A DNA stretch of 64,000 bases from an uncultured Lachnospiraceae bacterium. Its GTDB lineage: Bacteria > Bacillota > Clostridia > Lachnospirales > Lachnospiraceae. Shown here piece by piece: positions 6,469 through 15,116 of this stretch. Every line of letters begins with the position of its first letter. Position 1 is the first letter of the stretch. The notes under the pieces are model-generated. The model made no database searches. It was not told the origin of the DNA and saw only the letters and a list, made by a program, of their open reading frames with translations. The stretch lies in contig CALWES010000006.1 of assembly GCA_944377405.1 (NCBI GenBank), positions 1 to 64,000 on the forward strand. Direction: 5' to 3'. The position numbers were made by a program, and so were the translations under genes.

Positions 6469-9201
6469 TTATACGGGCAGATCTGTGCGTGGAGTACCTA
6501 TTGCCCCTCTCAATGCCTCTTCCACCCGACTTTCCTCGTTGCTGCCGTCGGTTCGAAGTCGTAAAAGCGGGATCTCATACTTTTCAAATATTGCATTTTT
6601 CTTCTGATCTCTCTCGACCTGCTTCCCACTTGTATGGAACATCGTGCCATCTACTTCTATTGCTAAAAGCGGAGATTTGTCCATTCTTCGGAACAGAAGG
6701 AAGTCCACGTGAGTCAACGGATTCTTCGCATAATATTCCTCTTCCGGACTCAAAGATGTGTAATCCTTTAATATATTTCTTAGCTCCACATGAACGGCGC
6801 AATCCACAAAGGAAAATTCCTCTTTACCAAGGACTTCTTCAATTACGGCATAAAGCAAGTTTTCAGAATCATAATCCGAAACTTTTTTGTGTTTCTGCAA
6901 GAATTCCATCCGTTCTCTTGCATATTCTTTATAAAGCAGATCAAAAACTGAATATACTTTACTTTCTAGTACCTCGCAGTTGTTATATTCAATATATCTG
7001 GCCAGATCGCCATAATTGGTTCTGTCATTAGCCGGGTCATTGGAAGTGATAACTGTCAATGACTTAACTGCTCTGGAGACAGCCACATTGAGCATCCTGG
7101 GGTCGTCTACGAAATCTGTAATCACATTATCTACTGATGTCAGTATGATCGCGTCTTTTTCTCGCCCTTGGAACTTGTGGACGGTTGCAACTTCAATCCG
7201 GTTCCCCAGTTGCCCTGCAATAGCCGACACCTGCTGCCTGTATGGAGTGATGATTCCTATATTTTCATACCCACTTTTCTGTAACCGTGGCAATGCCTCT
7301 TCTTTGATCACATCGATCTGTCTCTGATTCAAGTGGCCTCTGGCATGGCTTCCGGGCCTGGTTTTGTACATGGTCAAAACATTTTGTTCCTGGTGGTCCG
7401 TCGTCATAACGATCAATTTGCCACCGTAAAACTTCTGATTACAAAAATTGATGATTTTGGGATGACAACGATAATGTTCTCTCAATAGGGTGGATGGTGC
7501 TTCCTCCTTCCATACCTCCAATGCAGAGGAAAGTAAACTATGTGTTGAAAAATGATACATTTCCGGCAGCGCATATTGAGACCAGATCTTTTCGCTGATC
7601 TTTATATTTTCCTGATCCAAAACATTTGGTAATTGCTGTGTATCTCCAACGATCACTATATTCCTTGCACAGGAGAAGGCCAGGACCCCTGTCGCTAGAT
7701 CCACCTGTGAAGCCTCATCTATAATGAGATAGTCATAAATATATCCTGCATCCAAGGTACTCTTGATGGAATAGGTCGTGCTCAGAATTACCGGATACTC
7801 TTCATTAAACGCCGTCGCACAATGTCGAAAATCTCTCATCTCAAATTTTTTTCGATCATTGTTCCAATGAAAGCGTCTATTCAATTCTCCGTAAAATAGG
7901 CAAAGCGATTTTTCCGTCAGTTCGTCCATCTTTTCATCAAACGAATAATTCTGTAACCGCTTCTCCAGTTCATCTCTCTCTTCGCTCAACTCCTTTTTTC
8001 GAGCAATATAAAATTGCCTCTGTAGATATGGAATCACCACCTCCGGTTCCTGTAAAAAGAGTCTTAGTCCATTTATGCTGAAGCGGAACAGGATAAAAAT
8101 CTTTTTGATTATTCCTACTTTACTTTCTGTCTCTGCATGCTGCTCATACTCCAGCCAAAGCGCTAGTATCTTTTTGGAATTCAGTCCATCAATTTTAAAC
8201 TCTGGCATCTTGCCATAAGTCGCATAATATTCAAGAAAATAATGTTGTTCCGGTTCTAATTCCAACAGCTCTTGTTCTATCTCTGCGATGCGATTTTTAT
8301 CACTTAGCCGTTCTGTCAGTTCTTTTGAAAGATCTTTGATTTCCTGTTGTAGCTGCTGCATTTTTTCCATATCCAAATGCCAGCTTTCCATGTTTGGATA
8401 TTTGCCGCTTTGAGAAATCAAAAACTTTTCTTTATTTTCTTTACTGCCAAGGAATGCCGTCAAAAAAGAAAGCCCCTTCTTCTCCAGTTTCTCGGCTACA
8501 TTAAGGGTGGCAGAGTTATTATTTGAAACCACTGCTACTGTTTTTCCATTCTTTACAGCATTAGAAATAATATTCAGGATCGTCTGTGTTTTACCTGTCC
8601 CCGGTGGTCCCTGGATGATACTGATCTGATTAGACAGCGCGTTTTCCACTGCCTGCTTCTGGCTTTGATTCAAACCAAAGGGGTATATCACCGTGTCCGG
8701 AAGTGGATACACCTTTGGCTTTTGTTTTGGATTTAAGTAAGTAGCCAGAACAGTATCTTCTCCAACTCTCTGGATATGTCTATACTGCGCATCCAGAATG
8801 TTATGTCCATTTTCCGCCACCAGACTAACTGCCGCTGCCGTCTGTTGAAAATAGTTAAAGAGTTTCTTGGATCCCGGCTCCGACAAGCAGTTATGCAAAA
8901 GTTCGACCTCTTCCCTTCTACAGCAGATCGGTTTCTTTTCTTTGCAAATAATGCGATAATGTGTTCCAAAATCCTGAATTTGACTTACGTCTGAAATAGT
9001 TACTCCGTTTACATGAACGAATTGTTCCGAAGGATCGATCGTATTCTGTAATTTCAAATTCTGTACATGATCATGCCGATAACGGTACACCTTACCAGAT
9101 CCGCAATAGGTTACTTCACACGTATCTCCTACGAAATGAAAACTTGCAACATTATCCGTTTTATCCTGTCCATTTATAAGAAGCAGCTCTGTCCCGTTCA
9201 A
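6469..9201 (-). CDS. SF1 (UPF1-like) helicase fused to a C-terminal PDDEXK-type nuclease domain
   Basis: About 910 residues. A beta-rich N-terminal part (1-180) is followed by Walker A GPPGTGKTQTI near residue 198, a long charged coiled-coil insertion, Walker B YLIIDEASQVDLATG, GDTQQLPNV, REHYRCHPKI and the SF1 motifs GIITPYRQQ, VHKFQGREKDAI and NVAVSRA. The C-terminal 120 residues (HVDFLLFRRMD, LLAIEVDG, QVERDQKKNAIFEKYEIPLLRL) look like a DUF2726/Vsr-like PD-(D/E)XK nuclease. Such fusions occur in defence islands. I prefer a TTG start at 9201 with GGGAGG upstream; the ATG at 9237 has no ribosome site. It is AT-richer than the flanks and stands alone on its strand. Substrate unknown. Confidence 0.85.
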   Translation of the reverse strand: MNGTELLLINGQDKTDNVASFHFVGDTCEVTYCGSGKVYRYRHDHVQNLKLQNTIDPSEQFVHVNGVTISDVSQIQDFGTHYRIICKEKKPICCRREEVELLHNCLSEPGSKKLFNYFQQTAAAVSLVAENGHNILDAQYRHIQRVGEDTVLATYLNPKQKPKVYPLPDTVIYPFGLNQSQKQAVENALSNQISIIQGPPGTGKTQTILNIISNAVKNGKTVAVVSNNNSATLNVAEKLEKKGLSFLTAFLGSKENKEKFLISQSGKYPNMESWHLDMEKMQQLQQEIKDLSKELTERLSDKNRIAEIEQELLELEPEQHYFLEYYATYGKMPEFKIDGLNSKKILALWLEYEQHAETESKVGIIKKIFILFRFSINGLRLFLQEPEVVIPYLQRQFYIARKKELSEERDELEKRLQNYSFDEKMDELTEKSLCLFYGELNRRFHWNNDRKKFEMRDFRHCATAFNEEYPVILSTTYSIKSTLDAGYIYDYLIIDEASQVDLATGVLAFSCARNIVIVGDTQQLPNVLDQENIKISEKIWSQYALPEMYHFSTHSLLSSALEVWKEEAPSTLLREHYRCHPKIINFCNQKFYGGKLIVMTTDHQEQNVLTMYKTRPGSHARGHLNQRQIDVIKEEALPRLQKSGYENIGIITPYRQQVSAIAGQLGNRIEVATVHKFQGREKDAIILTSVDNVITDFVDDPRMLNVAVSRAVKSLTVITSNDPANDRTNYGDLARYIEYNNCEVLESKVYSVFDLLYKEYARERMEFLQKHKKVSDYDSENLLYAVIEEVLGKEEFSFVDCAVHVELRNILKDYTSLSPEEEYYAKNPLTHVDFLLFRRMDKSPLLAIEVDGTMFHTSGKQVERDQKKNAIFEKYEIPLLRLRTDGSNEESRVEEALRGAIGTPRTDLPV

Positions 9202-9298
9202 AATCTGGTTCCTCCCACTTTGCTTATCCCCTAGCATATATTATTTATTGGAAAAAAGCTATAGATGGCCACTTTTACACAGCAAAAAAAGAGAAATG

Positions 9299-9307
9299 TG
9301 GTATAAT
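9299..9307 (+). promoter_or_regulatory. Extended -10 promoter of the secreted protein gene
   Basis: TGGTATAAT (9299-9307) is a perfect TATAAT with the TGn extension, 50 bases before the ATG. No good -35 box is seen at the right distance. Confidence 0.6.
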
Positions 9308-9357
9308 ATTTTTATAAAGATCCTTACATACACAGGATTCTCTGTCAGGAGGTGCTT

Positions 9358-9933
9358 ATGAAAAAAATCTTTTCTCTCGTAACAATAGCTGTATTCTTCT
9401 GCCTTTTAACTTTTCCTGCCATGGCGGGCCAATGGCAGCAAGATTCCATTGGCTGGTGGTGGCAAAACGATGATGGCAGTTATCCCGTGAGCTCATGGAA
9501 ATGGGTAGATGGAAATAATGATGGTATATCTGAGTGCTACTTCTTTGATCGTAACGGATATATTCTTGTAAACACGACCACACCTGATGGATATGTGTTA
9601 GATGCTAACGGCGCCTGGACCATTGATGGTGTAGTACAGACTCAGACATCTATGTCAAATATCCCTGAAGTCGCAAACGATTCCATTTCGCAGCCTGCTC
9701 AGGACACCAGTTCTCAAACCGAATCCAGCACGCCTCAGTCTTATGAAACAAGGAGTTCCAGTTCTGCACAGACACAAAGTCAATTGCCTGTAGGGAATAC
9801 TGTTTTTGTATCCCGGACCGGTTCAAAATATCACCGGGACAGAACTTGTGGCACTATGAAGGATCCGATTGAAATGTCTCTCCAGGATGCCATTAGTACA
9901 GGTCGTACTCCCTGTAGTAAATGTTTCCGGTAA
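9358..9933 (+). CDS. Small secreted protein with cell-wall-binding-like repeat and C-terminal Ada-like metal site
   Basis: 191 residues. MKKIFSLVTIAVFFCLLTFPAMA is a clear signal peptide (quoted in part: KIFSLVTIAVFFCLL). Residues 25-95 (WWWQNDDGSYPVSSWKWVD, CYFFDRNGYIL) resemble the Trp/Gly-rich choline- or cell-wall-binding repeats of Firmicutes. A Ser/Thr/Gln-rich linker follows. The tail GSKYHRDRTCGTMKD...TPCSKCF has one His and three Cys spaced as in the small metal-binding module found at the end of many secreted clostridial proteins. The ATG at 9358 follows AGGAGG by five bases. It is divergent from the helicase and the only plus-strand gene of the island. Function unknown. Confidence 0.8.
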   Translation: MKKIFSLVTIAVFFCLLTFPAMAGQWQQDSIGWWWQNDDGSYPVSSWKWVDGNNDGISECYFFDRNGYILVNTTTPDGYVLDANGAWTIDGVVQTQTSMSNIPEVANDSISQPAQDTSSQTESSTPQSYETRSSSSAQTQSQLPVGNTVFVSRTGSKYHRDRTCGTMKDPIEMSLQDAISTGRTPCSKCFR

Positions 9934-9956
9934 TATCACAATAATTTTTCACAGAC

Positions 9957-10002
9957 AAAAGCCGAGGCCAGAAGAGGATGTATTCCATTCCTCTCTGCCT
10001 CG
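9957..10002 (-). terminator. Terminator after the Nudix gene
   Basis: CGAGGC (9963-9968) and GCCTCG (9997-10002) form the base of a hairpin with an AGAGGA/TCCTCT inner stem. On the minus strand it ends in GCTTTTG. Confidence 0.7.
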
Positions 10003-10022
10003 ACGCCACTTGTCCTCCTCCG

Positions 10023-10424
10023 TCAAATCATCTGCTTTTTAATCTTTTCGATGAGATTCATATCTGCCGGAAGCCACTGAACACTATACAGGGTATCTTT
10101 TGACAACCATCTGGCGTCTTCTGCCTCCAAGAGTTTCAGCTCTCCGTCGACTACCTCGCACCAGAAACACTCCATCGAAAGGTGAAATGTCGGATAGTCA
10201 TATTCAATAGTTTCAATCAAATCTCCAACCAAGACCTTCGTATCAAGCTCTTCCTGTATTTCTCTTACAAGTGCCTGCTGAGATGTTTCGTCCTCTTCAA
10301 CCTTGCCACCAGGAAACTCCCACTGACCTTTAAATGCACCATAACCTCTGGCCGTAGCAAATATTGATTTCTTCTCTCGAATCGAATCACATATCACTGC
10401 CGCGACAACCTTGACTGTTTTCAT
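10023..10424 (-). CDS. Nudix hydrolase, MutT-like (8-oxo-dGTPase type)
   Basis: 133 residues. The Nudix box GGKVEEDETSQQALVREIQEEL (central part EDETSQQALVREIQEEL) fits GX5EX7REUXEEXGU except for Asp at the final Gly position. It is preceded by GQWEFPGG, typical of MutT, which cleaves 8-oxo-dGTP to prevent mutation. It starts 7 bases after the stop of the predicted reader gene, so they share a transcript. In this context it could instead act on a modified or signalling nucleotide; that is speculation. Length and motif order are normal for a stand-alone MutT. Confidence 0.87.
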   Translation of the reverse strand: MKTVKVVAAVICDSIREKKSIFATARGYGAFKGQWEFPGGKVEEDETSQQALVREIQEELDTKVLVGDLIETIEYDYPTFHLSMECFWCEVVDGELKLLEAEDARWLSKDTLYSVQWLPADMNLIEKIKKQMI

Positions 10425-10431
10425 CTAAACC

Positions 10432-11286
10432 TCATTTAACCAGAAGAAACTTTAAGAAATCATACTCAAGCACCTCTGGGTTTTTCTTTGCGATTTCCTG
10501 AATAAAGAAAGCGGCAAGATCCTGATTAAGATCATACAAATAGCCCATGTTTCCATTCCCGTCCTTATCAAAAGGAGCGTATTTCACATTGCAATATTCA
10601 AGAATCTTGTCTTTATAATCGCCATGTTTCAGCGGAACTTTCAAAACATAATAATCACATTCAACTTTTCGTCCGTCATTTTCCCAGTTTAACCATTCAC
10701 CAGTATTCTGCCCAGGTCTTGAGCATTCTTTACAACAACCTTTTGCCCTGCTTATCGCCTGGATGAATCCATTAGAGCAGTGAAAAATCACATCTCCTTT
10801 TCTTACATCCATAAGGCGATCCCAGTGGTGCATTGTTCTTCCATCTTTACTATATTTCGGAGCCCATATGAATTCGCCGCGCTTCTCTTCATCATATGTA
10901 TCACCCTGAAAAACAAGATAGGTTAATGCTTTACCCTCAGTACGCTGTACCGGTTTGTATACTTTATCAACACTTGTTTTCTTTCCTGATACAGAAGCCT
11001 TTGCTTTTAGTTCTTCAAGCTTTGCTTTTTCCTCAGCCGCTTTTGAGGCAGCTTTTTCAGCTTTGGCAGCTTCCTCCGCTTCTTTCAATGCTATTAATTC
11101 CTTATCAATATCATCTGCTATATTTTTATCTTCCGCAGTCAGGAACTTTTCAAAGGCTGCTGGATACTGGAACTTACAAGTCTTTTCGGAAAATTCAACT
11201 GTAATACTTGTATCATTCTGCTCTATAACCGTTCCTACTCCATATCTTCCAAAATGTCTTACTTTTTTATTCAATAAATTCGCCAT
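10432..11286 (-). CDS. Predicted SH3-like barrel, coiled coil and PUA/EVE-like reader protein
   Basis: 284 residues in three parts. Residues 1-55 (KKVRHFGRYGVGTVIEQND, ITVEF, FQYPAAFEKFL) look like a small SH3/Tudor-like barrel. Residues 60-110 are an Ala/Glu/Lys coiled coil. Residues 125-284 (WAPKYSKDGRTMHHWDRL, VRKGDVIFHCSNGFIQAIS, DYYVLKVPL) have the pattern of a PUA/EVE-superfamily domain, a fold that reads modified bases and often accompanies restriction nucleases. The start follows GAGGAGA; a longer frame to 11418 lacks a ribosome site. It lies between the DUF262-HNH gene and a Nudix gene. The reader assignment is by pattern only. The 275 bases upstream show no clear promoter. Confidence 0.65.
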   Translation of the reverse strand: MANLLNKKVRHFGRYGVGTVIEQNDTSITVEFSEKTCKFQYPAAFEKFLTAEDKNIADDIDKELIALKEAEEAAKAEKAASKAAEEKAKLEELKAKASVSGKKTSVDKVYKPVQRTEGKALTYLVFQGDTYDEEKRGEFIWAPKYSKDGRTMHHWDRLMDVRKGDVIFHCSNGFIQAISRAKGCCKECSRPGQNTGEWLNWENDGRKVECDYYVLKVPLKHGDYKDKILEYCNVKYAPFDKDGNGNMGYLYDLNQDLAAFFIQEIAKKNPEVLEYDFLKFLLVK

Positions 11287-11561
11287 TAAAGTTCTCCTCA
11301 AATTCTTAGGATTGATCTTTCTATGCCATTTACTCTGCCACCTTGGCAGATAAACTAAACTGGCTGCTTTTCTATGATTCGTCTTCAAAATATCCTGCAG
11401 CAGCAAGTTGTTAGTCATGCACGAAGGTCAGCGCGATTTCTGAGCAATTCTTGTATCTCGTTGTATTGTACCGCCATTGGTCATCCTTCTTTGGGGAACA
11501 ATTTTTATGATTATTATATCGAAATGCTCCCCAATAATCGCCGACCGCTTCCTATCACTGA

Positions 11562-13340
11562 TCACTCACAGAGTTTCTGATAGGCTTTCTTTACAATACC
11601 GGCCATCAGCTTTCTACGCTGTTCAAGAAAATCCGAATATGACATCTTCTCAAAATCGACAGGCAATGCATTTTCAGTGCAGGTCTTTTTATACCCTTCC
11701 TCGCCAAGTTTTTGACGATATCTGTCAACATACTCAGCTGGCGGATCATCAGAAATATCGATGTTCGTATTGTAATCCAAATATGTAAAGTTCGCTATCT
11801 GGTTTCGGTCGCGGTCGCTAGTATAACCAATCTTCGTCAGATAATTTTTCGGGAAGATATGGTGTTTATCTATAGCCTTTTTATCTCCACTTGCTCCCGG
11901 CACAAGTTTTGCTGCAAGTGTTGTAGTGCTGAACAGCATAGGAGTTCCCAAAACATTAAGAGCAGCAATGTACCCAAACCATGCAGGTGATGTTGCTGCT
12001 GCACTCATGAGGTCGGCAGGAAGTGTAAGGTTGAAATAATCATCGGAAAATCTTGTGGAAATTACTCCGTCCAGATAAGAAACAAACTCATCCGCCGTAT
12101 GAACATTTCTCAAATCAGCAAACTGCTTTTCAACCTCAGACTCTGTAGAACCGGTATAGAAATATGTTATTGTCGACATGAATATCCACTTCTTGATAAC
12201 CTTCTGAAGCGCAATTGGCTGAACCTTATAATCGTATTTTCCTATCAGATAAAGGACATAGCAGAATACAACTGCATTTGTAGATGCAACAATACTTCCA
12301 TTCACATATCCTGCATCAGCAAACATTCCCATGAATGCATGCCAGTTATTCAGGTTTGTAACCTCATCCAGTGCGTTCTTGAATTTTGTAAGATTAGCAT
12401 CCATCTCTTCTTTTGTTACAACACCGGTTTCGAGATTTTTGCCTCTCATGAGCATATAAGCATAACGAAGCCGCGCACGACGGAAACCTACTGCGACCGC
12501 CATACGTATCAGATGAGAAGGGTCTGCCTTCAAGATAAAGTTATAGGAAGTACCATCTTTGGGGATACGTGACTCGGCGCAGAACTTATCAATCTTGTCA
12601 TGTACATCATTGTCATACACAGCGAGCAGCGTTTCTATGAAGTTCTTTTCCGTCAGTTTCTGTCCTCCTGAATTAACACGCACAAAGATCTCTGCCACAT
12701 CCTCTTCAGTTGCTTTTGCATTAATGCGGAGCGTCGGTAATGTATATATAGACAGATTGAGCAGGTCATTCAGATTTGTTTCGATTGCTTCCTCTTCTTC
12801 ATCGGTCAGGAGGTCTTTTCCATTTTTTTGTCTACCGGCATTACAATCCTTGATAAATTGTCTCCGAAACTTCGGAACATCATGGTTTGCATCGGCTTCA
12901 AACACGGCACTGATTCCACTGATCCATTCTGGATTGCGCTCGTAGGCTTCTGTCCAAACCGCAAACTCACGGGTAAGGGGATTGAAAGCGATGCGAATCT
13001 GTCGTTCAGAATAATTCTTGTCCTTAACCTTAATCCCGGATATAGCAGCCAAAAGAGCGGTCAGACGCTGCTGGCCATCGATCACCAGATAATCCGGCTG
13101 GATGTATATCTTGTCGTTGGTACCGATATGGTTTATGGTTTCATACCCATCGGGGGACTGCCAAAGCATAATGTAACCTATCGGATATCCCTTCAGCATT
13201 GAATCCAACAGATCTCGTGCCTTGCTATCCGTCCAAACAAATGGTCTCTGAAGATCCGGAAGGCCAACCTTTCCGTTCTTTACATCACTGAGCAGATCTC
13301 CGACCTTGCTCGGAATGTTATCAAATAATTCTTTTCCCAT
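11562..13340 (-). CDS. DUF262-HNH nuclease (GmrSD/SspE/BrxU-like type IV restriction factor)
   Basis: 592 residues. The N-terminal DUF262 domain shows LPDLQRPFVW (residues 27-36) and LVIDGQQRLTALLA (85-98), the DGQQR motif tied to nucleotide binding. The C-terminal region near residue 495 has an HNH-type core, DKHHIFPKNYL, then NQIANFTYLDYNTN. This domain pair is found in enzymes that cut modified phage DNA (GmrSD, BrxU) or sense phosphorothioate DNA (SspE). No ssp, dnd or brx genes lie in the window. ATG at 13340 follows a G-rich site (GAGGGGGA). It precedes the reader gene by 275 bases on the same strand. Role in defence is likely; the DNA modification recognised is unknown. Confidence 0.82.
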   Translation of the reverse strand: MGKELFDNIPSKVGDLLSDVKNGKVGLPDLQRPFVWTDSKARDLLDSMLKGYPIGYIMLWQSPDGYETINHIGTNDKIYIQPDYLVIDGQQRLTALLAAISGIKVKDKNYSERQIRIAFNPLTREFAVWTEAYERNPEWISGISAVFEADANHDVPKFRRQFIKDCNAGRQKNGKDLLTDEEEEAIETNLNDLLNLSIYTLPTLRINAKATEEDVAEIFVRVNSGGQKLTEKNFIETLLAVYDNDVHDKIDKFCAESRIPKDGTSYNFILKADPSHLIRMAVAVGFRRARLRYAYMLMRGKNLETGVVTKEEMDANLTKFKNALDEVTNLNNWHAFMGMFADAGYVNGSIVASTNAVVFCYVLYLIGKYDYKVQPIALQKVIKKWIFMSTITYFYTGSTESEVEKQFADLRNVHTADEFVSYLDGVISTRFSDDYFNLTLPADLMSAAATSPAWFGYIAALNVLGTPMLFSTTTLAAKLVPGASGDKKAIDKHHIFPKNYLTKIGYTSDRDRNQIANFTYLDYNTNIDISDDPPAEYVDRYRQKLGEEGYKKTCTENALPVDFEKMSYSDFLEQRRKLMAGIVKKAYQKLCE

Positions 13341-13448
13341 GCGACATATTCCCCCTCGTCTACAAAGATTCCCGAAAGACAGACTTCGGCCTTGGCGGAA
13401 AGCTTTTTTGCTATTTTTCTATGTCATTTACCTTTCCTTTTTCTGTAC

Positions 13449-13498
13449 TGTGGCCTAAACACCTTCAGTATAGCATCGGAAAGGTGATTTTTGTATAA
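13449..13498 (-). promoter_or_regulatory. Candidate promoter of the DUF262-HNH gene with flanking inverted repeat
   Basis: TGCTATACT on the minus strand (-10 at 13472-13467) is an extended -10 box; the -35 is poor. CACCTT (13460-13465) and AAGGTG (13481-13486) form an inverted repeat around it and may bind a regulator. The transcript would have a leader of about 120 bases. Confidence 0.4.
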
Positions 13499-13581
13499 CT
13501 TTTGTCGCGCACCTGCATAGCTGGTGACTTATATCTCCCACACTTTCGCGTGCTCGACACGGGCCTATCTGGTCCTATAAT

Positions 13582-13630
13582 AAAAATCGAGGTCAAAAAT
13601 GGATAATCAGCCCATTTTGCCTCGGTTTTT
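13582..13630. terminator. Bidirectional terminator between higA and the DUF262 gene
   Basis: CGAGG...AAAATGG (from 13588) pairs with CCATTTT...CCTCG (to 13624) with small bulges. T runs flank it on both strands, so it can end the higBA transcript (minus). The remaining bases of the 13341-13672 gap hold only the promoter region above. Confidence 0.65.
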
Positions 13631-13672
13631 ACGGTCGTTTCAAGATGGATCTCTTCAGTGCCTTACAACCCT

Positions 13673-14746
13673 CTACTCAACTACAACATTATATCTGTAT
13701 CTCAATCGCTTTGAAAGAGACGTGTCCGTATGTGGAACTATTTTATCCTTCATCAGCCTGCCTAACACAATTCCGGGATCCCGATCAATAGACTTTGCAA
13801 ATTTTCTGATAGTCTTCTCGTCATAGTACTGATGCTGGCTCGTGAACGATTCATATGCTTCCTGCGGAATCAGACTCCTCTGCGCATACAGATCTGCCTC
13901 GTCCTCTTTCTCATCTTTGAAAGAAATGCCTAAATCCCCATTCAAGATATGTCCAATTTCATGAAACATGGTAAACCAGAATGTATCAGCATAATGCCTT
14001 CGGTCATTAACCATAAGCATTACCTTTCCATCCACCTTCTTAGATGCACCGTTTACACCAGAGTTTTTAAGATTTGGTAAAGCTACGAGCACAACCCCCG
14101 CTTCTCCAAACGCATCTTTAACAGCAGGGTAAAATCCTAAGTGATTTTCTGTTTGCGTCAATGCAAATAAAACTGCCTTTTCAAATTTCGTTTTATTGTA
14201 TTTGGGCGTATCAGCTTTCAACGTCTGATTCACGGCAATCTGTACCATTGCATTTGCATTGACAGTATTGGATTTACTCAAATCCTGTGAATAGCTTCTG
14301 AATTTAACTGCCAGGTTCGCTCTCTCCAACACGGTAAGTGAAGAAACTGACAAGAATTCTCTTAAGCATTTAATCTGCTCATCCACCTGCCTTGGAATAT
14401 CCGGCAGTTTGAAGTAATCGCGAAAATACTTATAATCAATCAGTTTGAAGATTTCCCTTTCTCTCTTCAGCTCTTCATCCGATTGTATTTCTGCCAGTTT
14501 TTCATCATATGCCTGCTGCAGATTTAACCAATAAGCGGTTGTTGTACCCAACATTCTCGAAAGCTTTGATGCGATATCAATGGAAAGGCTTTGATCCCCC
14601 TTTAACAGAATGCTTAAGTTTTTAGGAGTTGTTCCTAGTCGTTTTGCAAAATCTTCCTGTGTAAGGCCGCTGTCGTCAACAATCTCTTTAAGATAATACC
14701 CCGGATGAAATGCCACCGTATTGTTATATTCAATATAATTACTCAT
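13673..14746 (-). CDS. higA: HigA-type antitoxin fused to an ImmA/IrrE metallopeptidase domain
   Basis: 357 residues. Residues 14-70 form an HigA-like HTH (FHPGYYLKEIVDDSGLTQED, then FAKRLGTTPKNLS). The C-terminal half is an ImmA/IrrE zinc peptidase: TMFHEIGHILNGD, with HEIGH at 262-266, and a downstream acidic ligand region (EDEADLYA). ImmA proteins cleave XRE regulators, so this one may control its own stability or respond to stress. I start it at ATG 14746 with AGAGGTGA upstream; it overlaps the toxin stop by 8 bases. Toxin-first order is normal for HigBA. The fused peptidase is found in some HigA relatives but is not the minimal form. Confidence 0.87.
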   Translation of the reverse strand: MSNYIEYNNTVAFHPGYYLKEIVDDSGLTQEDFAKRLGTTPKNLSILLKGDQSLSIDIASKLSRMLGTTTAYWLNLQQAYDEKLAEIQSDEELKREREIFKLIDYKYFRDYFKLPDIPRQVDEQIKCLREFLSVSSLTVLERANLAVKFRSYSQDLSKSNTVNANAMVQIAVNQTLKADTPKYNKTKFEKAVLFALTQTENHLGFYPAVKDAFGEAGVVLVALPNLKNSGVNGASKKVDGKVMLMVNDRRHYADTFWFTMFHEIGHILNGDLGISFKDEKEDEADLYAQRSLIPQEAYESFTSQHQYYDEKTIRKFAKSIDRDPGIVLGRLMKDKIVPHTDTSLSKRLRYRYNVVVE

Positions 14747-15098
14747 AATGTGCACTCACCTCTCTTATCTCAACAATTCTAACAAAAACAGCAATCTCAT
14801 CTATATGGCATGGATCGAACGGTTGCTCATCCTCATCCAGTGGCTGTAAAATAATACGCCATTTATCCCTTCTCGTTTTAACATCAATAGCAAAAAAGCC
14901 TTCCCATTTTCCATGAAGGTTATGAAAATGAAAAGAGGGTGTGGCAATGATATCCTTTATAACATCCGCTCTCTCTATTGCATTTATTCTTGCCAACAAG
15001 CTGATTGCCAGATTTTTATCTCCACCAAACAACTTTTTCGCTACCTTCAGGCTTGTACATTGCAGCTCTACTTTAGTACTTGCGTAATTAATCTTCAC
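14739..15098 (-). CDS. higB: HigB/RelE-like toxin
   Basis: 119 residues with the HigB-like pattern of a ribosome-dependent mRNA interferase: a helix around LAISLLARINAIERADVIKD, then FHNLHGKWEGFFAIDVKTR and RRDKWRIILQP, and a C-terminal strand VRIVEI. The basic residues and the KWEG...WRI strands match toxins of the RelE superfamily. It starts at GTG 15098 with GGAG 8 bases upstream. It overlaps its antitoxin gene by 8 bases and has its own strong promoter. It is the last gene of the island before the rlmD 3' end. Toxicity is inferred from family and context. Confidence 0.82.
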   Translation of the reverse strand: MKINYASTKVELQCTSLKVAKKLFGGDKNLAISLLARINAIERADVIKDIIATPSFHFHNLHGKWEGFFAIDVKTRRDKWRIILQPLDEDEQPFDPCHIDEIAVFVRIVEIREVSAHYE

Positions 15099-15116
15099 AC
15101 ATTTCGCTCCGGCTTA

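Noticed and set aside
9352..9357. GTG start of the secreted protein, two codons before the ATG
   Set aside because: It overlaps the AGGAGG ribosome site, which is correctly spaced for the ATG at 9358.
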